Of a stretch of DNA of 64,000 bases, positions 34,372-48,100 are shown piece after piece. The first letter of the stretch is position 1, and each line of letters starts with the position of its first letter. The notes under the pieces are model-generated. The model did not search any database, was not told where the DNA came from, and saw only the letters and a program-made list of their open reading frames with translations. Both the position numbers and the translations under genes were made by a program. This DNA comes from Lasiosphaeris hirsuta (taxonomy: Eukaryota; Ascomycota; Sordariomycetes; Sordariales; Lasiosphaeriaceae), in NCBI GenBank assembly GCA_030549175.1, contig JAUKUA010000005.1, positions 620,001-684,000 of the forward strand. Direction: 5' to 3'.

Positions 34372-37162
34372 CTTGATTTTCTTTTCTCTCCCTTTCTTCG
34401 ATCCTCTGTGAAACTCGACCAGGTCGATTCGGGCAGGGGCGGCGCGGCGAGAGTGCTGTCCGGGCAGGAGAGAAGCAAAAGAAGGGCGGGCTGGTTGCAG
34501 GGAGAGGAGGAGAGAGGAAACCAGGGAAGATGGAGGTGCCGTCATGTCGCACCGCGCACTTATACACGCCCTGAGAAGAGGTTTCTGTATCGCGACCCAC
34601 CTTGACCGGGTCGCCGCGCCTCGACGGCCACGAACTGCCGATGCTACAGAACAAGTTGGAACGTCTTCTGCCATCTGGGTATAATATAAGTGATTGGTGT
34701 GGGCGCGTCGCCGCCGTTATTGAACCCATTACCGCATTCGTCGACATTTGCCGGAGCTCCGGCCTGGTCCACGATAGTCCCAAGTCTACACCAAATCTAC
34801 AACACGCGGCCAATTGGGCCCATTGAGCCTCCCGGGTAATATCCCACCACGACCACCCATGGCCCTCCCCCATATTGTCTACACAGGTCACACGCCCTGG
34901 GGCAGGGCGCACCCTGGCCTAATCAAAAAAGAAAAAAGAAAAAAAAAATCTCAGCGGCAACCACCCCTCCCTCCCCGAGTGACGCACGGGAAACACGCCG
35001 AACCGCTCGCCTCCTATTCTTGGTCTCCGGAAACGTGGAGTACGTGGAGTGCGTCGATCTGGCCGTGTGGGGAGCCGTTTTGTGGAGGAGCAGCGGCCGC
35101 TTGCCCATTGGTCGTGTCTATTTCTCGTCTCTCTCTCTCTCTCCCCCCCCCCCCAGCCGCTTCGGGCCTTTGAAGCAGATGAAGCATATGGTGCCAATCA
35201 ACAGACCAGCGCCCAGGGCGGCAAGTCGTCGACTGACTCTCTCGCACGCTTTGCTTCGCCCTCCCCAGGCACATCATGTAGGTACACACAACACACAACC
35301 CACGTGCCGTGGCAGGCCTTCTTCTCTTCTCTTCCGCTGCTAGCTGCCGTCACATCGCCTCGGGCTGATGGTATCCGGGGGGGGGGGTTCCCGCGCTCGG
35401 GTCTTTGTGCCTATTTGCCTTGTCCTATTCTGTCTTCTACTCCAGAGGCTAATTGTCCCTATCGAGTTCATCTTTCTGTCACTGGTGTGCGTCTGTTCCC
35501 TCTCCCACAGACGCACACCACCACCCAATCCGCTACGCCCCACGACGAGGGCATGCCCAAAGCCAAGGCAGTTGGCTTCTGGCCTCCCTACCCCGGGGCT
35601 GTAAGTGCGACTCGAGCCTGACACCTGCAAACAAGTGCCGGCCGCATCGCTTTGTTCCGAGCCCCCTACCTTACATACCCATCCGTCTCCACGGCGGCCC
35701 CAGGCGAGGGGGACATGATGCCTTGGGTCGACTTAGCACCTCCTGATTAATCGCGCTAGACTTGTGCTAAAGACCAACACGCGCTCCTTCTGCCGGCTTC
35801 TAGAAGGAGCACTGCCAACATCGCTTACGTGGAAATGGCATGCCCATGGAAATAGCTCGCCCCCCAATGACTGCCATCACGAGCAAGGTCACTAATTCTA
35901 ACCCGGTCTCATCTATCTTGCCTTGTGAGTCCTGATCGTGTTTCGGTTAGCAAACGCCCGACCTTTTTTCCCATTTATCCCGCCCTCCGAGTCCACCAAG
36001 CCTAGAACATGGCCTCTCTCTAGACGCCTCCCCCTAATACGCTCTAGGCACTATCGCAATAGCTTCCATTTCATCACCGACGTTTGCCACTCCTTTGATT
36101 TTCCCCCAGTTGTCCTCGCTACTTCCCCATCCACCCAGCCTAGCCTAAGAACAGTGAGTACCTAGTACTAGACCGTAAATAAATACATCGTATTTGGAAT
36201 GCCCACTCACATGACATCACCCTATCTATCCCCAAGGTGCAACTAGTGTAACGAGATACCCTAGACTCGCCCTAAGCTACCAAGGATCAGACTCCTTTGC
36301 TGCCACCCTGTCCATCTTCCCCACACTTTCCATCCACTCAGAACTCCCCTTGCCTCGTCTCTCCTTCGCTCCAGGACGTCAGCCGCTGTCAAGACTGCTT
36401 CTCTTGTTGGCCGCTCTTCTTGGCAGACAGATAGATACCTGCCTACTAGATGATTGTTTGACCCACGGCGCTTCTTTCATCCTCGCTTGCCTGCTCTGAA
36501 AGATTGCATTTTCATGATTGGCCCTTTCGCATTCCTACTTCATTCCCCTCCAATCCTGAATCTTCACGTCGAGTCAACAAGCCATTCGGCAGTTCGTGTT
36601 GAGTCGCCCGTCTAACCTTTTCTTATCCCTCACGTTAGAATCGATTCCATTCCCCACCTCCTAACGAGTCTCACTGGAAATCCCCAGAGAGTCTTACCTC
36701 ACACATCCCTCTTATTCAACGGCGACACAGGTTGAGGATAGTCATCATAGTTGTATTATACTCGTCAGTCGCGCCGGCATAACAAGTGTCCTCCAGACCC
36801 AGTCCCTCCATTCCACCATTAATACAGCATATCCGCCACTAAATCCCAGACAGTAACGGGAATGTTGCGCAAAACCATCAAACAAAACATCAACCAGCAA
36901 CAGCCACAGCGTCTAGCGATATCCCTTTCCGCATCTCTCTCCATCTTCTGCTGACAATTCAGAATGCCAGAAACAAGACACATCAGCCCACCAGGGCCTT
37001 CGAATGATGAGCGCATTGGTACCGCCCAAGCCACAAAACTCCAAACGCGCTAATGTATCAACATTTGAGGATACCCATCAAAACTGGCCATGCGGACCGA
37101 GTATTCCAGGCTCTTCCAATAATACATAAACGTTTCTATGCCGCATGCCTCAGCGAGCCCAA
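34372..37162. other. long intergenic region, pyrimidine-rich on plus strand
   Basis: About 2.8 kb without a supported gene. The plus strand is strongly C/T-rich from about 35100 to 36700 (a CT microsatellite and C-run at 35128-35154, and a run of 9 G at 35378). Many short frames exist but none has domains. It may include promoter sequence of the DUF1996 gene and the 3' UTR of the exchanger gene. A non-coding transcript is possible but not shown. Confidence 0.45.
35128..35154. repeat. CT microsatellite and C-run
   Basis: A TCTCTCTCTCTCTC run passes into about 11 C. It lies in the pyrimidine-rich intergenic region. Confidence 0.85.
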
Positions 37163-40100
37163 TTATGCCAACCCTGCTGGGGAACTATGCTTCGTCCACT
37201 GGCCATCATTGCCCATCGTGTCGAACCGGCTGATTTCTGGCTGGCTGTCTAGAATTGTTCCAAAACTGCTAAAGTAGTAGCCGATAACCACCACAAGGTA
37301 ACTAAGCAACAGAATGCTACCCTTGAAGTAGTTGCTCTTGCCTTCGCCGTACATGTAGCTCAGCAAGAAGACACACAGGATCACCGTCACCATATCCCAC
37401 TGCGGGAAGAGCAGCGTGAAGGTGTACCGAGCCATGTCTTCGAGCGGAATGTCCAGAGGGTAAATTGCCGAGAACAGGACGAGGGCCGGGATCTGCAAGA
37501 GGCAGACTTGGAGAGCGTACGCCGAACCAATCTCCATCGAGAGTGCAATGTTACCATTCATGGCAAAGGAGATGGCATTCTAGGGTATAGGTTAGCAAGA
37601 CATGCAACAACGCAACTTGACAGCATGGCATACCAAGAACTCGGTCGTGTTCGGCACAAGGGCAAACAACGTGATTCCGAGAAACTTCTCGTCAATCTCA
37701 AAGCTCTCAAGCACGACATCCACCGTGTCGACCAAGATCTCCGCAATGATGGCATACAGAACGGTAGCGCCCATCAGAATAATAGCACTCTTGAGCCGGC
37801 TCCAGTTCGGTGCATCGTGACCACCGTGGCCGCCCCCCTGGCCACCTGCTGGTTCTCCCATGTCCTCGTGGTCTGGGAAGGTGGCGGCGCGGATTGGGGC
37901 AGGGCGGCTACTCGATACTGACGCATGGCCTGGCGTGGGTGCTGACGGCCCGTGAGCGGAAGTCCGGCGCTGGCCCTGGACATTCTTCGCCGCAACTGTG
38001 GCAGCAGTCGCTGCTATCTCGGCAACCTGATGGACGAGATTGTTATTCTCGGCATCAGTAAACCCTGGAATGCCGAGCGTCGTGCCGTGCGCTTCTGTGC
38101 TGCCATATCCCGCCGATTTTGGGGGGACCACATGAGGCGCACCACTGGCTCCGCCCATTGTAAGGGCCGAGTTTTGGCGAGTCTGTTCGTCCGACCGGGG
38201 AAAGTGGCCGACCTGGCGAAGGGACTGGCCGAGGATACGCTTATAGAGATGCGAGTCGCGAATATCGACGCCGCTAGCGTCGCCGATTAGGGGGTTGTTG
38301 GAGGGGCGTGCGCTGGTGTGCGGTGTAATGCCGTCGTCATGCTTCTTCTCGTCGATATCGGTGTTCCAGATGACAGCAGCATGGGTGCGAAGAGTGAACC
38401 AAAGACCGATAATGTATGACAGGAAAAGAAGGCCGGCGGCGATATAGCAGTAGGGCCGCACAGCCTCCATATAGAAACGATCATTCAGGGCGGGCGTCTG
38501 GGAAAAGTAGCACCGCCGACAGTCCCGAAGAGCCCCTCCACGGCTGGGGCGGTCAAAGTTGGTGCAGTCCTGGCAGGTGAGCTCGTGAGTTCCATAGATC
38601 TGGTAGAAAAGGGTGGGACCGAAGGCGCCGATAACGGCGAAGAGAAGCATTGTTGACGTTACACCGGCCGACTTGGAGTTGAAGCGCTGGGTTTTGCGCT
38701 TGATGGCTCCGCAGCACATGGAAATCCCAGGGAGGAAAAGAATACCGGCGAAAATGCTGCCGACGATGCTACCCTCCACAAGTTGAGCCTTGCCTTGTTT
38801 AAGTGCAACGCAGTAGAGAAAGACTTCAACAATGGTTGAGAAGAACGCGTTGATTGCAGCACCGAGGCCCATTGACGACTGCGCGGAAATGGAGGCGACG
38901 GCTTGGCCGATGAAATAGGCCAGAGGGATGATAGACATCAGGCCACCGATGAAGAGGAAGGCGGGCGTGGTGCAAAATGCATCCAGTTCCAGAACGCCAT
39001 CTAGGATAAGCCAGTCAAAAATGACGAAAAAGACGATGGCCATGAGGTTGATTAAGAATACGTTCGTGCCATCAATGGTGTACTTCCAATACTTGAGGCC
39101 GACAGCTCGATAGGTGCAGACCAAAATGGAGGACTGTGGCGCCCGGGGGGTGCGAGCAGAGGCCAAATCAGAGTCGAAAGATAAAGCCAGGGGATGTCGA
39201 CGAAGGTGGTCGAGCAAGAGCATGGTAACCTTCCCCATAGGAATCCAGAACACTAGAAACCAGCAGATGGCTGAAACAATGAACAGGGAAGGCATGATCA
39301 AGAAGTAGAAGAAGAGGAAGAAGATGACGCGACCGATATTCCACTGGCCGCGACCAAACAGTCTCCTCTTCATCCGTGGGAGGTCGGGATCCGAATCTCG
39401 ACCACGGCCTCTACCCAGAAGGCTCTCCGTTTCGTCGGGCTCCGAATCGATGCTTCTCCGTGAACGACCAACGATAGACCGGTTCCTGTCCGGGCCGAAG
39501 AAGAGTCGTCCGTACTCGAGGTCGCCGCTTTGCCACTGCTCATACTCGCTGATGCTTCGACCCTCGCCTAAATCCTCTTCAAGGTAGGCATCCTGCTGTT
39601 CCAGTCGCACAAACTTCCCAAAAGGATAGAACAGATAGCCAGCCACGCCCCATAAAACACGTCCGTAGTCACGCCCGCTAGGCGCGGCAGCGAAGATAAA
39701 ACAGATGAGAGCGCCGACGAAGGCAATCAGCGCCATCCACCAGCCAAAAGCCAGTGTCCATATAATGTTGAAGAAGAGCAGCCAGCTGCTGACATGTCCG
39801 CCGGGTGATGAGTGGATATCGCCCTCGGCAGTCTTCTGCACTGATCGGTCCTTCTTGTACAGAGCTGGCTTCCACAACCTAATACCAAAGGGATGTGTTT
39901 CGTTGATAGCTTGCTGACGATCCTTGAGCGTGAAGCTCTCGGCATCGCTAATATCATCGTCTTCCTCGCCGGTAATCTCATCCCCGGTACTAGCTTCCTC
40001 GGCCTCGATCTCTTCGGCAGCCTCCTCAGCAGGGATAGAGATTTCGGTCGTCTCAGTGCGCGTCTCAGGCACGTCCTCCACCTCGTCTTCGTCAACGGAC

Positions 40101-40710
40101 GAGTGCACCCGTGAGAGGGGTGGGGGAGCGAGTGTCCGTCTTCGGATCGTGGATGTGTAACTTTGGTGGCGCCCGACAGTCTCGGCCTCAACCTCTGCAA
40201 TGCCATCGTCGACTGAGAAGATTTCGCCTCGGTGGGGAGCTTGGGCATTGGAGGATGTGCGACGCGCCATGGGTGGCTTTCGCGGACGCGGCCGACCGCG
40301 GTCGGGACCCAGCGAGGGGGACATGGGAGAGCGCATAGCTGCTGCCTGGTTGTTGCGCGGGATAGTACGTTCGGACGCCGCAGTGGATGGCGGTGCTCCG
40401 TCGGCCGCAGTACTGCTTGTCGAGCTTTGAGCTATGATGGATCCTAGTAGTCAGAGGAGCACGGTCAGCAATCTGGCAGTGGAGAGCTCCATCAGAGCGG
40501 ATGCATTGGTGGGGATCAGAGGGGCCAGCTGCACTTACCATAACCTTGTTCTGGCCTTTCTGGCCTCCGCCGGATGGTATCTGTGGACTGAAAGCTCTCT
40601 GAAGTGCTGTCATCCTGGCCAGTAATCGACTCGAATCGCGAGGGACGACGTGTATCTGTGGGTGAGGGATCGGCCGACGACTCGTCGTCAGGCTTGCGGG
40701 GTGGATCCAT
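37163..40710 (-). CDS. vnx1: VNX1/CAX-type vacuolar cation/H+ exchanger
   Basis: Three exons, 40710-40539, 40443-37634 and 37579-37163, with introns of 95 and 54 nt, encode 1132 residues. The start is MDPPRKPDDESS. The first 200 residues are hydrophilic and acidic, then several membrane segments appear (SSWLLFFNIIWTLAFGWWMA onward). The exchanger core contains the alpha-1 repeat (GLGAAINAFFSTIVEVFLY) and the alpha-2 repeat (GITLFALVPNTTEFLNAISF, joined exactly by the last intron). Between them lie a Cys-rich loop (CQDCTNF, CRRCYF) and a long cytosolic loop of about 150 residues. In yeast, Vnx1 moves Na+/K+ into the vacuole in exchange for protons; the N-terminal extension and size (yeast protein about 908 residues) match this subgroup better than Vcx1. 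Ion specificity here is inferred. Confidence 0.88.
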
Positions 40711-42983
40711 GGTGGACGACGCGGAAGGAATTGGTGATTATGGTGAAAAACTACAATGTCTCTGTTTTTACCCGGAGCTCGAGTGCAGACATTGACAATG
40801 CAACAGGATAGGTCGGAGACCAAAAATAGGATTCAGTCAAGAGGATTGTGTCGTTTGAAGAAACATGGGAACTGCGGAAGGGCCAGTTGATGAACGGTTC
40901 ATATTACGGGCGCCCGCCCGTTCCTGTGCGGTGGTAATGCGATGGACTGGAAGGGACGACGGTCGAGGTCGGACGATCGCAGAGCGAGGCAGATGGAGGG
41001 TCAACGATTGGTGGTGTGGTTGGCATCACCGGTCGTCGATGCGGTCGAGATGGTTATCGTGGATAAGCAGGAACAAAACACGCACGCCGAGGCGGCGCAG
41101 CTGTGGATTTGTTTGGAATAAGAAGGAGAGGATGCGAAAGGGGCAAATGGGAAAATGATGTGAGGAAAACAACGTGCAGGCTCCTGTGTGTCATTCAGTA
41201 TGTACGGCCTTTACAAGTCGACTGACAGGATGTACCTACCCGAGGGATTTTGCGATGGCTCTCGGTGTGTTGCGTGCAGCGTGTGGCCGTCGAGCAAGTG
41301 GGCGACGAGGTCTCAGGTGCGAGGCCCCAAGCACAGCAGGCGCGATACCACCCCGAGAGCTCTGCGGAAGCGGGATGGGGCCATCGGCTAACTGAGTTGG
41401 TCAGCAGTGAGCGGGCTGGCGTGGGCTGGCGTGGCTGTCAACTGGCCGGCAGTGTCCTGCAGCCTGCAAGACGATGCACCTTCTCCAAAACCACTCCAAA
41501 CCAGGGTGCACGGCTTGCAACTCTGCGCCGAAACAAGAAAGGACCAGAAACAAGCCTCGCGATCTTCCTTCCTATCCACGCCACCCGCACCACCCCGCGG
41601 TGGCCTCTGTGTGCAGCAGTCCTTTACATCGTGACAAACGGCATGCTGGCATTTCAAACGGGATATTATGGTTTTGATCAAGGTCTTTCTTGCATCAATA
41701 CCGGAATTTCTAGAATGTGAAAAGGCCTACGTAGCTAATACTTGAAAATTCAAAAGGCCTTTTCCTACCACCGACACTAGCATTCATGCCCTGATGGTGG
41801 ATGTCAAATACTGTGTACCCCCAAGTTTCTGTCCCCTCATTCCCATGGGTGCTCCGCATGCTTCGGCACATCCGGACTCCGTCTGATGGCGGTAATTGTA
41901 GATCACTGGACGGCAACTGAACCCGCTCAGTTTTTGACGGCCACCTCTGTGATCCATAGGGCAGGCATGGTGTCACCTCGAGACACGCAACCGCCTGCCT
42001 CACTTTGCACCTGTGTTTGCAAGTGCCAGTACTTGCTGAAACTGGGCCTCGTCGAGGCTTCAATATCCCTCTTCGCAGGAGCGTTCCGCGCTAACAAGCA
42101 AACGACGGTTGGATTGTACAACACACGCTAATAACCATCGTAGCCTTGTGTCCTGCCTCCCGAAGCTGACCTCAATTTAATAACTCGGTGGCATGTTTCT
42201 CAGCGAAATGCAAGAGCTTTAATCGAGGAATTTTGCAAGATCACAAGGTCATATTCAGTAGAACCGGGACCTGGCACGAAGAAGCACGATTCAAACTAGC
42301 ACGGCGCAAACCGAATCGATTACCTGCACCTAAGAATGTCTCACTCAACACGAAAGATTTGTACGGACAGTATATGCGTTCGTAAATGTCGCATGCCATT
42401 AGGGGCAGTGTGTGCGTCGCAAGACTGTGATCTCGGAGCCCCACGCCCCACGAGAGCTCAGCTGAGCATCCGGAAGAGCTGTCGAGGGGTGGGTCTGCCA
42501 GGTGCAGCTCATAGCTTGGCAGTGACATCACTCTGATGCTTGATTGCCTTGCTTTGTTTTCGGTTAGACTACCAGACTGCCAATCGCCGACGTTCCGGGT
42601 CACGTCCTGACCCTGGCGACCGGACACCGAGACACACGCAGTCACGTGCAGCCTGAGACAGCAGGGTCCCATTTTTCTCCGTTCTGGGTCTTGGCGTTAG
42701 GCGCCTTGCAGTGTGTTGCGTTGACCTGAGCTGCCTTCGGTGGCCTTCCTTGCCCCAAGCTCGAACCCCGGAAATCGAATGTCCGTCAACATCAAATCCC
42801 CTCCTTCACCCCATCGACGGCTTCATCTCGATTCGCAAAGCGATTCCACTCTGCGACAGCCAAAGCAGCGACTGCCAGCAAGGCACCTGGAATTCAATTC
42901 ATACCTCGCAGGCATCCCCAAGCGCCCCCCTCCCCCAAACGCCGCGCCGAGCAACACAGAAAAAGTAAGCGAAAGCCGTCGCA
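40711..42983. other. divergent intergenic region, exchanger / Rpt6
   Basis: About 2.3 kb between divergent genes. Only short open frames with no domains are present. A GAAAAGGCCT/AAAAGGCCTTTTCC palindrome-like pair lies at 41719-41766. Confidence 0.5.
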
Positions 42984-44228
42984 ATGGCGCTCGACAACTA
43001 CTACCACAACAAGATTGAGGCCATGCAGCTCGAGATCCTCAAGGGTCAAGCTGTACTGCGCCGTCTCGAAGCCCAGCGCAATGACTACAACTCACGGGTG
43101 CGCCTGCTCAGAGAAGAGTTGGGCCTGCTCCAACAACCCGGCTCCTACGTCGGCGAGGTCGTCAAGGTTATGAGCACCAAGAAGATCCTCGTCAAGGTAC
43201 ATCCAGAGGGCAAATACGGTACGGTACTCCCATCTTGTGCCTGGCTTCACAGCGGGGGATGGTGGAAGTGGCAGCGCTAACACAACCCTCCAGTCGTCGA
43301 CGTCTCGGACGCAGTTGACATCGCTAAGCTCACAGTCGGCAAGCGCGTAACCCTACTCTCAGACTCATACAAGCTAGAAAAGATCCTGCCTTCCTCGGTT
43401 GACCCCCTCGTCTCGCTGATGATGGTCGAGAAGGTGCCTGATAGCACCTACGACATGATCGGTGGTCTGGACCAGCAGATCAAGGAGATTAAGGAGGTTA
43501 TCGAGTTGGGCCTCAAACACCCCGAGCTCTTCGAATCGCTCGGCATCGCGCAACCAAAGGGTGTGCTGCTCTACGGCCCTCCCGGAACCGGAAAGACACT
43601 ACTAGCTCGTGCCGTCGCCCACCACACCGACTGCAAGTTCATCCGCGTGTCAGGCTCAGAGTTGGTACAGAAGTACATCGGCGAGGGTTCCCGCATGGTG
43701 CGCGAGCTTTTCGTGATGGCGCGCGAGCACGCTCCCAGCATCATCTTTATGGACGAGATCGATTCCATCGGCTCGTCTCGCGTGGAGGGGTCCTCGGGCG
43801 GCGACTCGGAAGTTCAGCGGACCATGCTGGAGCTGCTCAACCAGCTCGACGGCTTCGAGCCCACCAAGAACATCAAGGTCATCATGGCAACGAATCGTCT
43901 CGACATCCTCGACCCGGCTCTTCTCCGCCCCGGCCGTATCGACCGCAAGATCGAGTTCCCACCCCCGAGCATTGAGGCCCGCGCCGACATCCTGCGCATC
44001 CACAGCCGCAAGATGAACCTGACCCGTGGTATCAACCTTACAAAGATCGCCGAGAAGATGAATGGCTGCTCCGGCGCTGAGCTCAAGGGTGTTTGCACCG
44101 AGGCCGGCATGTACGCCCTGCGCGAGCGCCGCGTTCACGTTACCCAGGAGGACTTTGAGCTCGCCACAGCCAAGATCCTCAACAAGCATGATGACAAGGA
44201 AGTGTCGCTGGCCAAGCTGTGGCGTTAA
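42984..44228 (+). CDS. rpt6: 26S proteasome ATPase Rpt6
   Basis: Two exons, 42984-43218 and 43294-44228, with a 75-nt intron (GTACGG...CCAG), encode 389 residues. The N-terminus is a coiled coil (residues about 10-55), followed by an OB fold ([20 protein letters not shown]). The AAA domain has Walker A GPPGTGKT (173-180), Walker B IIFMDEID (228-235), sensor ATNRLD, and the arginine-finger region [13 protein letters not shown]. The C-terminus LAKLWR matches Rpt6/PSMC5, distinguishing it from Rpt1-Rpt5. Rpt6 is one of six ATPases in the base of the 19S regulatory particle, where it unfolds substrates and feeds them to the 20S core. Length fits the family. It is highly conserved with no anomalies. 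Confidence 0.96.
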
Positions 44229-45107
44229 GTTTGGTCTGCAGATCTTGGAGTGGGTTATTTATGGCCTCTAGGTGTGCTTGCCCGGCACGAAGCGGACTAG
44301 TCGCTTTTTGCGAACAAGCGAGGGGGGGTAGTAGATGGGGGAGCAGAGACAGTCATGGGAGGGGCTATCTGTACCATGGCATGTATTGTACAATACTCAA
44401 CAGCAGGGCTTACCAATAGACTGGCTGGGGAAGAGGGACGATGAACGATGAACAGTTTGCAAACGCGATTCTGTCAGTGGTAGCCTTGATACATGCATGT
44501 ATACATGCGGACTTGAAGACGTGGTATTTCCGACCTTGGGAGATTACAGATTACATCCAGCTCAAGTTCCGCCACGTCTACAGCCACCAACATCACAGAC
44601 CCTGCTTTCCTGTGTATAACGAACAACCCATCAGTAGTTCAACAGTCCAAACTTTCTTGCAGTTACACCAACCCAAACAATATGATGACTCAACACAGTG
44701 CTCAAACAAAACATGGAGCATTACGAAACAACAAAAGAACGCAGCAATAAGACGTAAACTGTTTAGACGCCAGTATGCTTAAACCAGCCGTTTACCCTTC
44801 CAACCCTCACTATATATGTGTGTATATCATGCAATGGTAATGCTCTGAGGCCTGTGGCCGCCGTTCCCTTCTTTCCTGTTGTTCTCGACAAAAGATACCA
44901 TAAAAAAACCAAGCCACCACCATGCTGCCGATGAGAAAGAAATGCGGAAGCCCTCCCGTGTATGCCATCCAAACAACGCCCTCTCGTGAGCCGATAACCA
45001 GTCCACCACGATGATCTCATACAATAATCAAATGCAAATACAAAATGGAAAAATCGTAGTCGCCTTTTCCTTGACAACGCAGCTCTGATATCAGTACTCG
45101 CAAACCC
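44229..45107. other. intergenic between convergent genes
   Basis: This contains the 3' UTRs of rpt6 (+) and the phosphatase gene (-). No gene is seen. Confidence 0.55.
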
Positions 45108-48100
45108 TTACATCGCCAAACTCCCACTCCTTGACCTTCCTCTCGAATCAACCCCTCCGCTGCGCTCCTGAATGCGCCATATCCATTCGAGGACGGTCTC
45201 GTAACAGAGCACAAATTGCCGCAGACTCTGAACCATACTTAGTCGCTGGCAGCGAAAATCCTCAACGGTGCTCGAAATCATGTCAATCGTGTCGTCATCC
45301 ACCCAGCTGGTATCAATACCCTCCTCGTCTAATATCTGGTCACCCTCCCTGGACTGTCCAAGGTCCATCAGCGAAGCTGAGCCCGGCACGTCGGGTGTCG
45401 CTAAAGGTGAAATCTCGCGATCCATCAAGACATCGCCATCCAAATCAAGAGACAAGGCCTGGCGCTTAGCACTGGAACGATCGCCCCTGTCGTGGGTGAT
45501 GCGGCGTTCACGCTCGTCAATTCTCTTGTTGGCTCGCTGTGCTGCGCGCAATCTTTGGCGTTTGAGCATGTCGATTACACTGTCGACAGTGCAAAATGTA
45601 CCGGTCCGTCCGCATCCAGCGGAGCAATGAACCAGCATTGGCCGAGCATTCCCGTCCGACTCTGGCGCATCATACCAGCTCAGGGCGCCACTGCCACCTC
45701 GTTGTGTCATGAAGGGGTTCTCCACGGGAAGCGCAGACCGCTGCATGACGTTGGCAAGCTCGACCAGCGCAAGAAGATGGCTAGGTTGGGCCGGCGCGCC
45801 AAAATCAGGCCATGATGGGTAGTGGAGGTGCGTGATTTCGCGAATCGGTGCGAATGGTTGTGACGCGTGACTGAGCGTGAACTTCCTGATGATAACATAG
45901 GGCGCCTCCGTAGCTCCCGTTTTCTGAATGGAAGGGATGGCGCCAGGTGCCAGAGACGTTGCCGTATTGGCACGACGGCGGGCCCCCTCGGTTTGCGAGG
46001 GACCCCACGAAAATCCGTTCTGAGACACGCCCGTGGAAGGGATACCCTGAGCCGAGGCTTGCGTGGTCGAAGTTGGGGCCGCATTAGAGTCTGTCCGATG
46101 CTTGTCGAGGTCCAACGACACCTTCTTCTCCGACAGCGCGCGGAGTTTTATGGATCCAAACTCTTTGCCTTTCCAGTACGGGTGGCACTTGAGCTGGCCA
46201 CCCTCTGATTCGGCCGTCAGCATGACGATGACCCGGACATCTTGATCCCAGATCACAGACCAAAAATCCTGGATAAGAAGTTAGCAGCCATTCAACTAGC
46301 GTCATGGGAGACAAAGACACCACATACCTCAAACGTGGCCGGCAAAGGCCCTTGGCTGGCAATATACCGTTTGTGGCTTCTCTTGGACTGGACATGGCTT
46401 GCATTGACGTAGTCACATGAGCCTTCAGAGCGACCTTGGAGTCTGACTCTGGCGTGTTCAAATGGCAAGATATCCTTGTACCTGTTCTTTCCGCCCTGTT
46501 CAATACCCGACAATTGCACCTTGGCGTCAGCCTGGGGCGCTCTTCCGGCTGCTGTGGGGGTGAAGACAGAGTACGCGTCTCTCATCCGCGACTGCTCCGA
46601 CAATTCGATTCCCAAAAACTTATCGGAAACCTTCTTGCCATGATCGGTGGCATCCACTGCATCCTTGAGCCAACATGGCAAACGGGACTTATCAAGGCCC
46701 GATGGTACGCCGATCTCCATTTGTCCGACACCGTCGACAAGATCCTGGTTCTGGCGGATGTTATTGAAGAACGGGTTAGAGGTGCCCGCTACGTTGGGCA
46801 GCATGACACCGCCAAGAACAGGGGCAACACGCGAAGCGGACGCGGAGCCGGCACCTAGCGAGAGGCTCGGTGAAGGATTGCTGGAGGCTCGGTCAACCAG
46901 GTTCGGAAACGCAGACGCAAAGGCATTAAATCCGCCGCGCAAGATGTTTGCAGAGCCAGAGTATCCCTCGTTGGTGAATTTCTTGATCATGTTCATGGCC
47001 GAGACGGCGTCTCGCTTTTCAGACGAAAACGCGTCATAGACGATCAGATGACTTGTGGTGCGCCAATTGGCAAACTTCTCCTGGTCTTGGTCGGCGTGAA
47101 ATGTAGTTTGAAGCTTTTGGAGATTAAAAGTGGCTCGCTTTAACAACGTGGTCGGAATGCACAGGTTCAGAGCGCCTTTGACCCTTGACTGCGCGAACTG
47201 GGGCGATACTCTGAGATCCAACAACAAGATGCTGGCATCTTGACCCCTTTCTATCAGATCCCGAAGTTGAGCCGGCGACATCATTCCTGGACCACTTTCT
47301 AGCTTGGGCGGTACTGTTTCTGCTCGATGCTGTGGCTGCTGGTGTTTTGCGGGATCTGGAGAGGGCGGATCTGCCCTACCCTGGATCAGTGATAGGCGTG
47401 GGTGTCGGTCATCGACCCTAGAGATAGCCAAGTTGGATCGTCCCCTTCCAGGCGCATTGAAGGGTGATTCGGTAGAGGCTGGTGATTCATGCGTGCCCAT
47501 ATTGAAGAAGGATGGGGCGTTGAAAGATGCTTCGGAATTGCGCTTGGAATCACCAGACAAGTAAGCCGAGTCTTGCAAGCCGTCAGTCTCACTGTTCTTG
47601 CTGCCAAACATATCGCCCGATCGGGGATTCCCAGCGCTCTGGCCTGTTCCTCGAGACAAGTGGACATCGGACGCATCACTCCCATACGTGTTCCACCGCG
47701 GAGGCGGCCGGGGTCGCTGTAACGCCGAAGGTGTTGATGCCATGGGAATATGCGACACAGGCCCGTTGAGGCTGAACTGAGATGTCCCCAGACTAAATCC
47801 TGTCTTGCCTCGGTTCGCATCTATCTGCCTACGGAATGCCTCAAAATCGGGGTTTGCATCCAACGGCAGTTGCTTGGGTATTGCGGCCCCGAAGGACTTG
47901 ACCGACGAGGTGGGTGAGCTCCAGTTCTCGCGCGGCAGCGCGGAGGTTTCCCGTGGATCGGCGGTAGGCTCAATAGTGAGGCCAAAGTAATTCGGACTTG
48001 GTGTTCGGGCGTCCTGGACAACGCCGCGGTGGACGCCTGGAGAGAGCTTGGGGGGGAACGGCTGGCCAACTGAGTGAGGTTGCCGCGGTGAGGATATTGG

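Noticed and set aside
34923..35298. Short minus-strand frames in the region upstream of the DUF1996 gene
   Set aside because: Low complexity from A- and C-runs and no ATG-to-stop frame with recognisable features.
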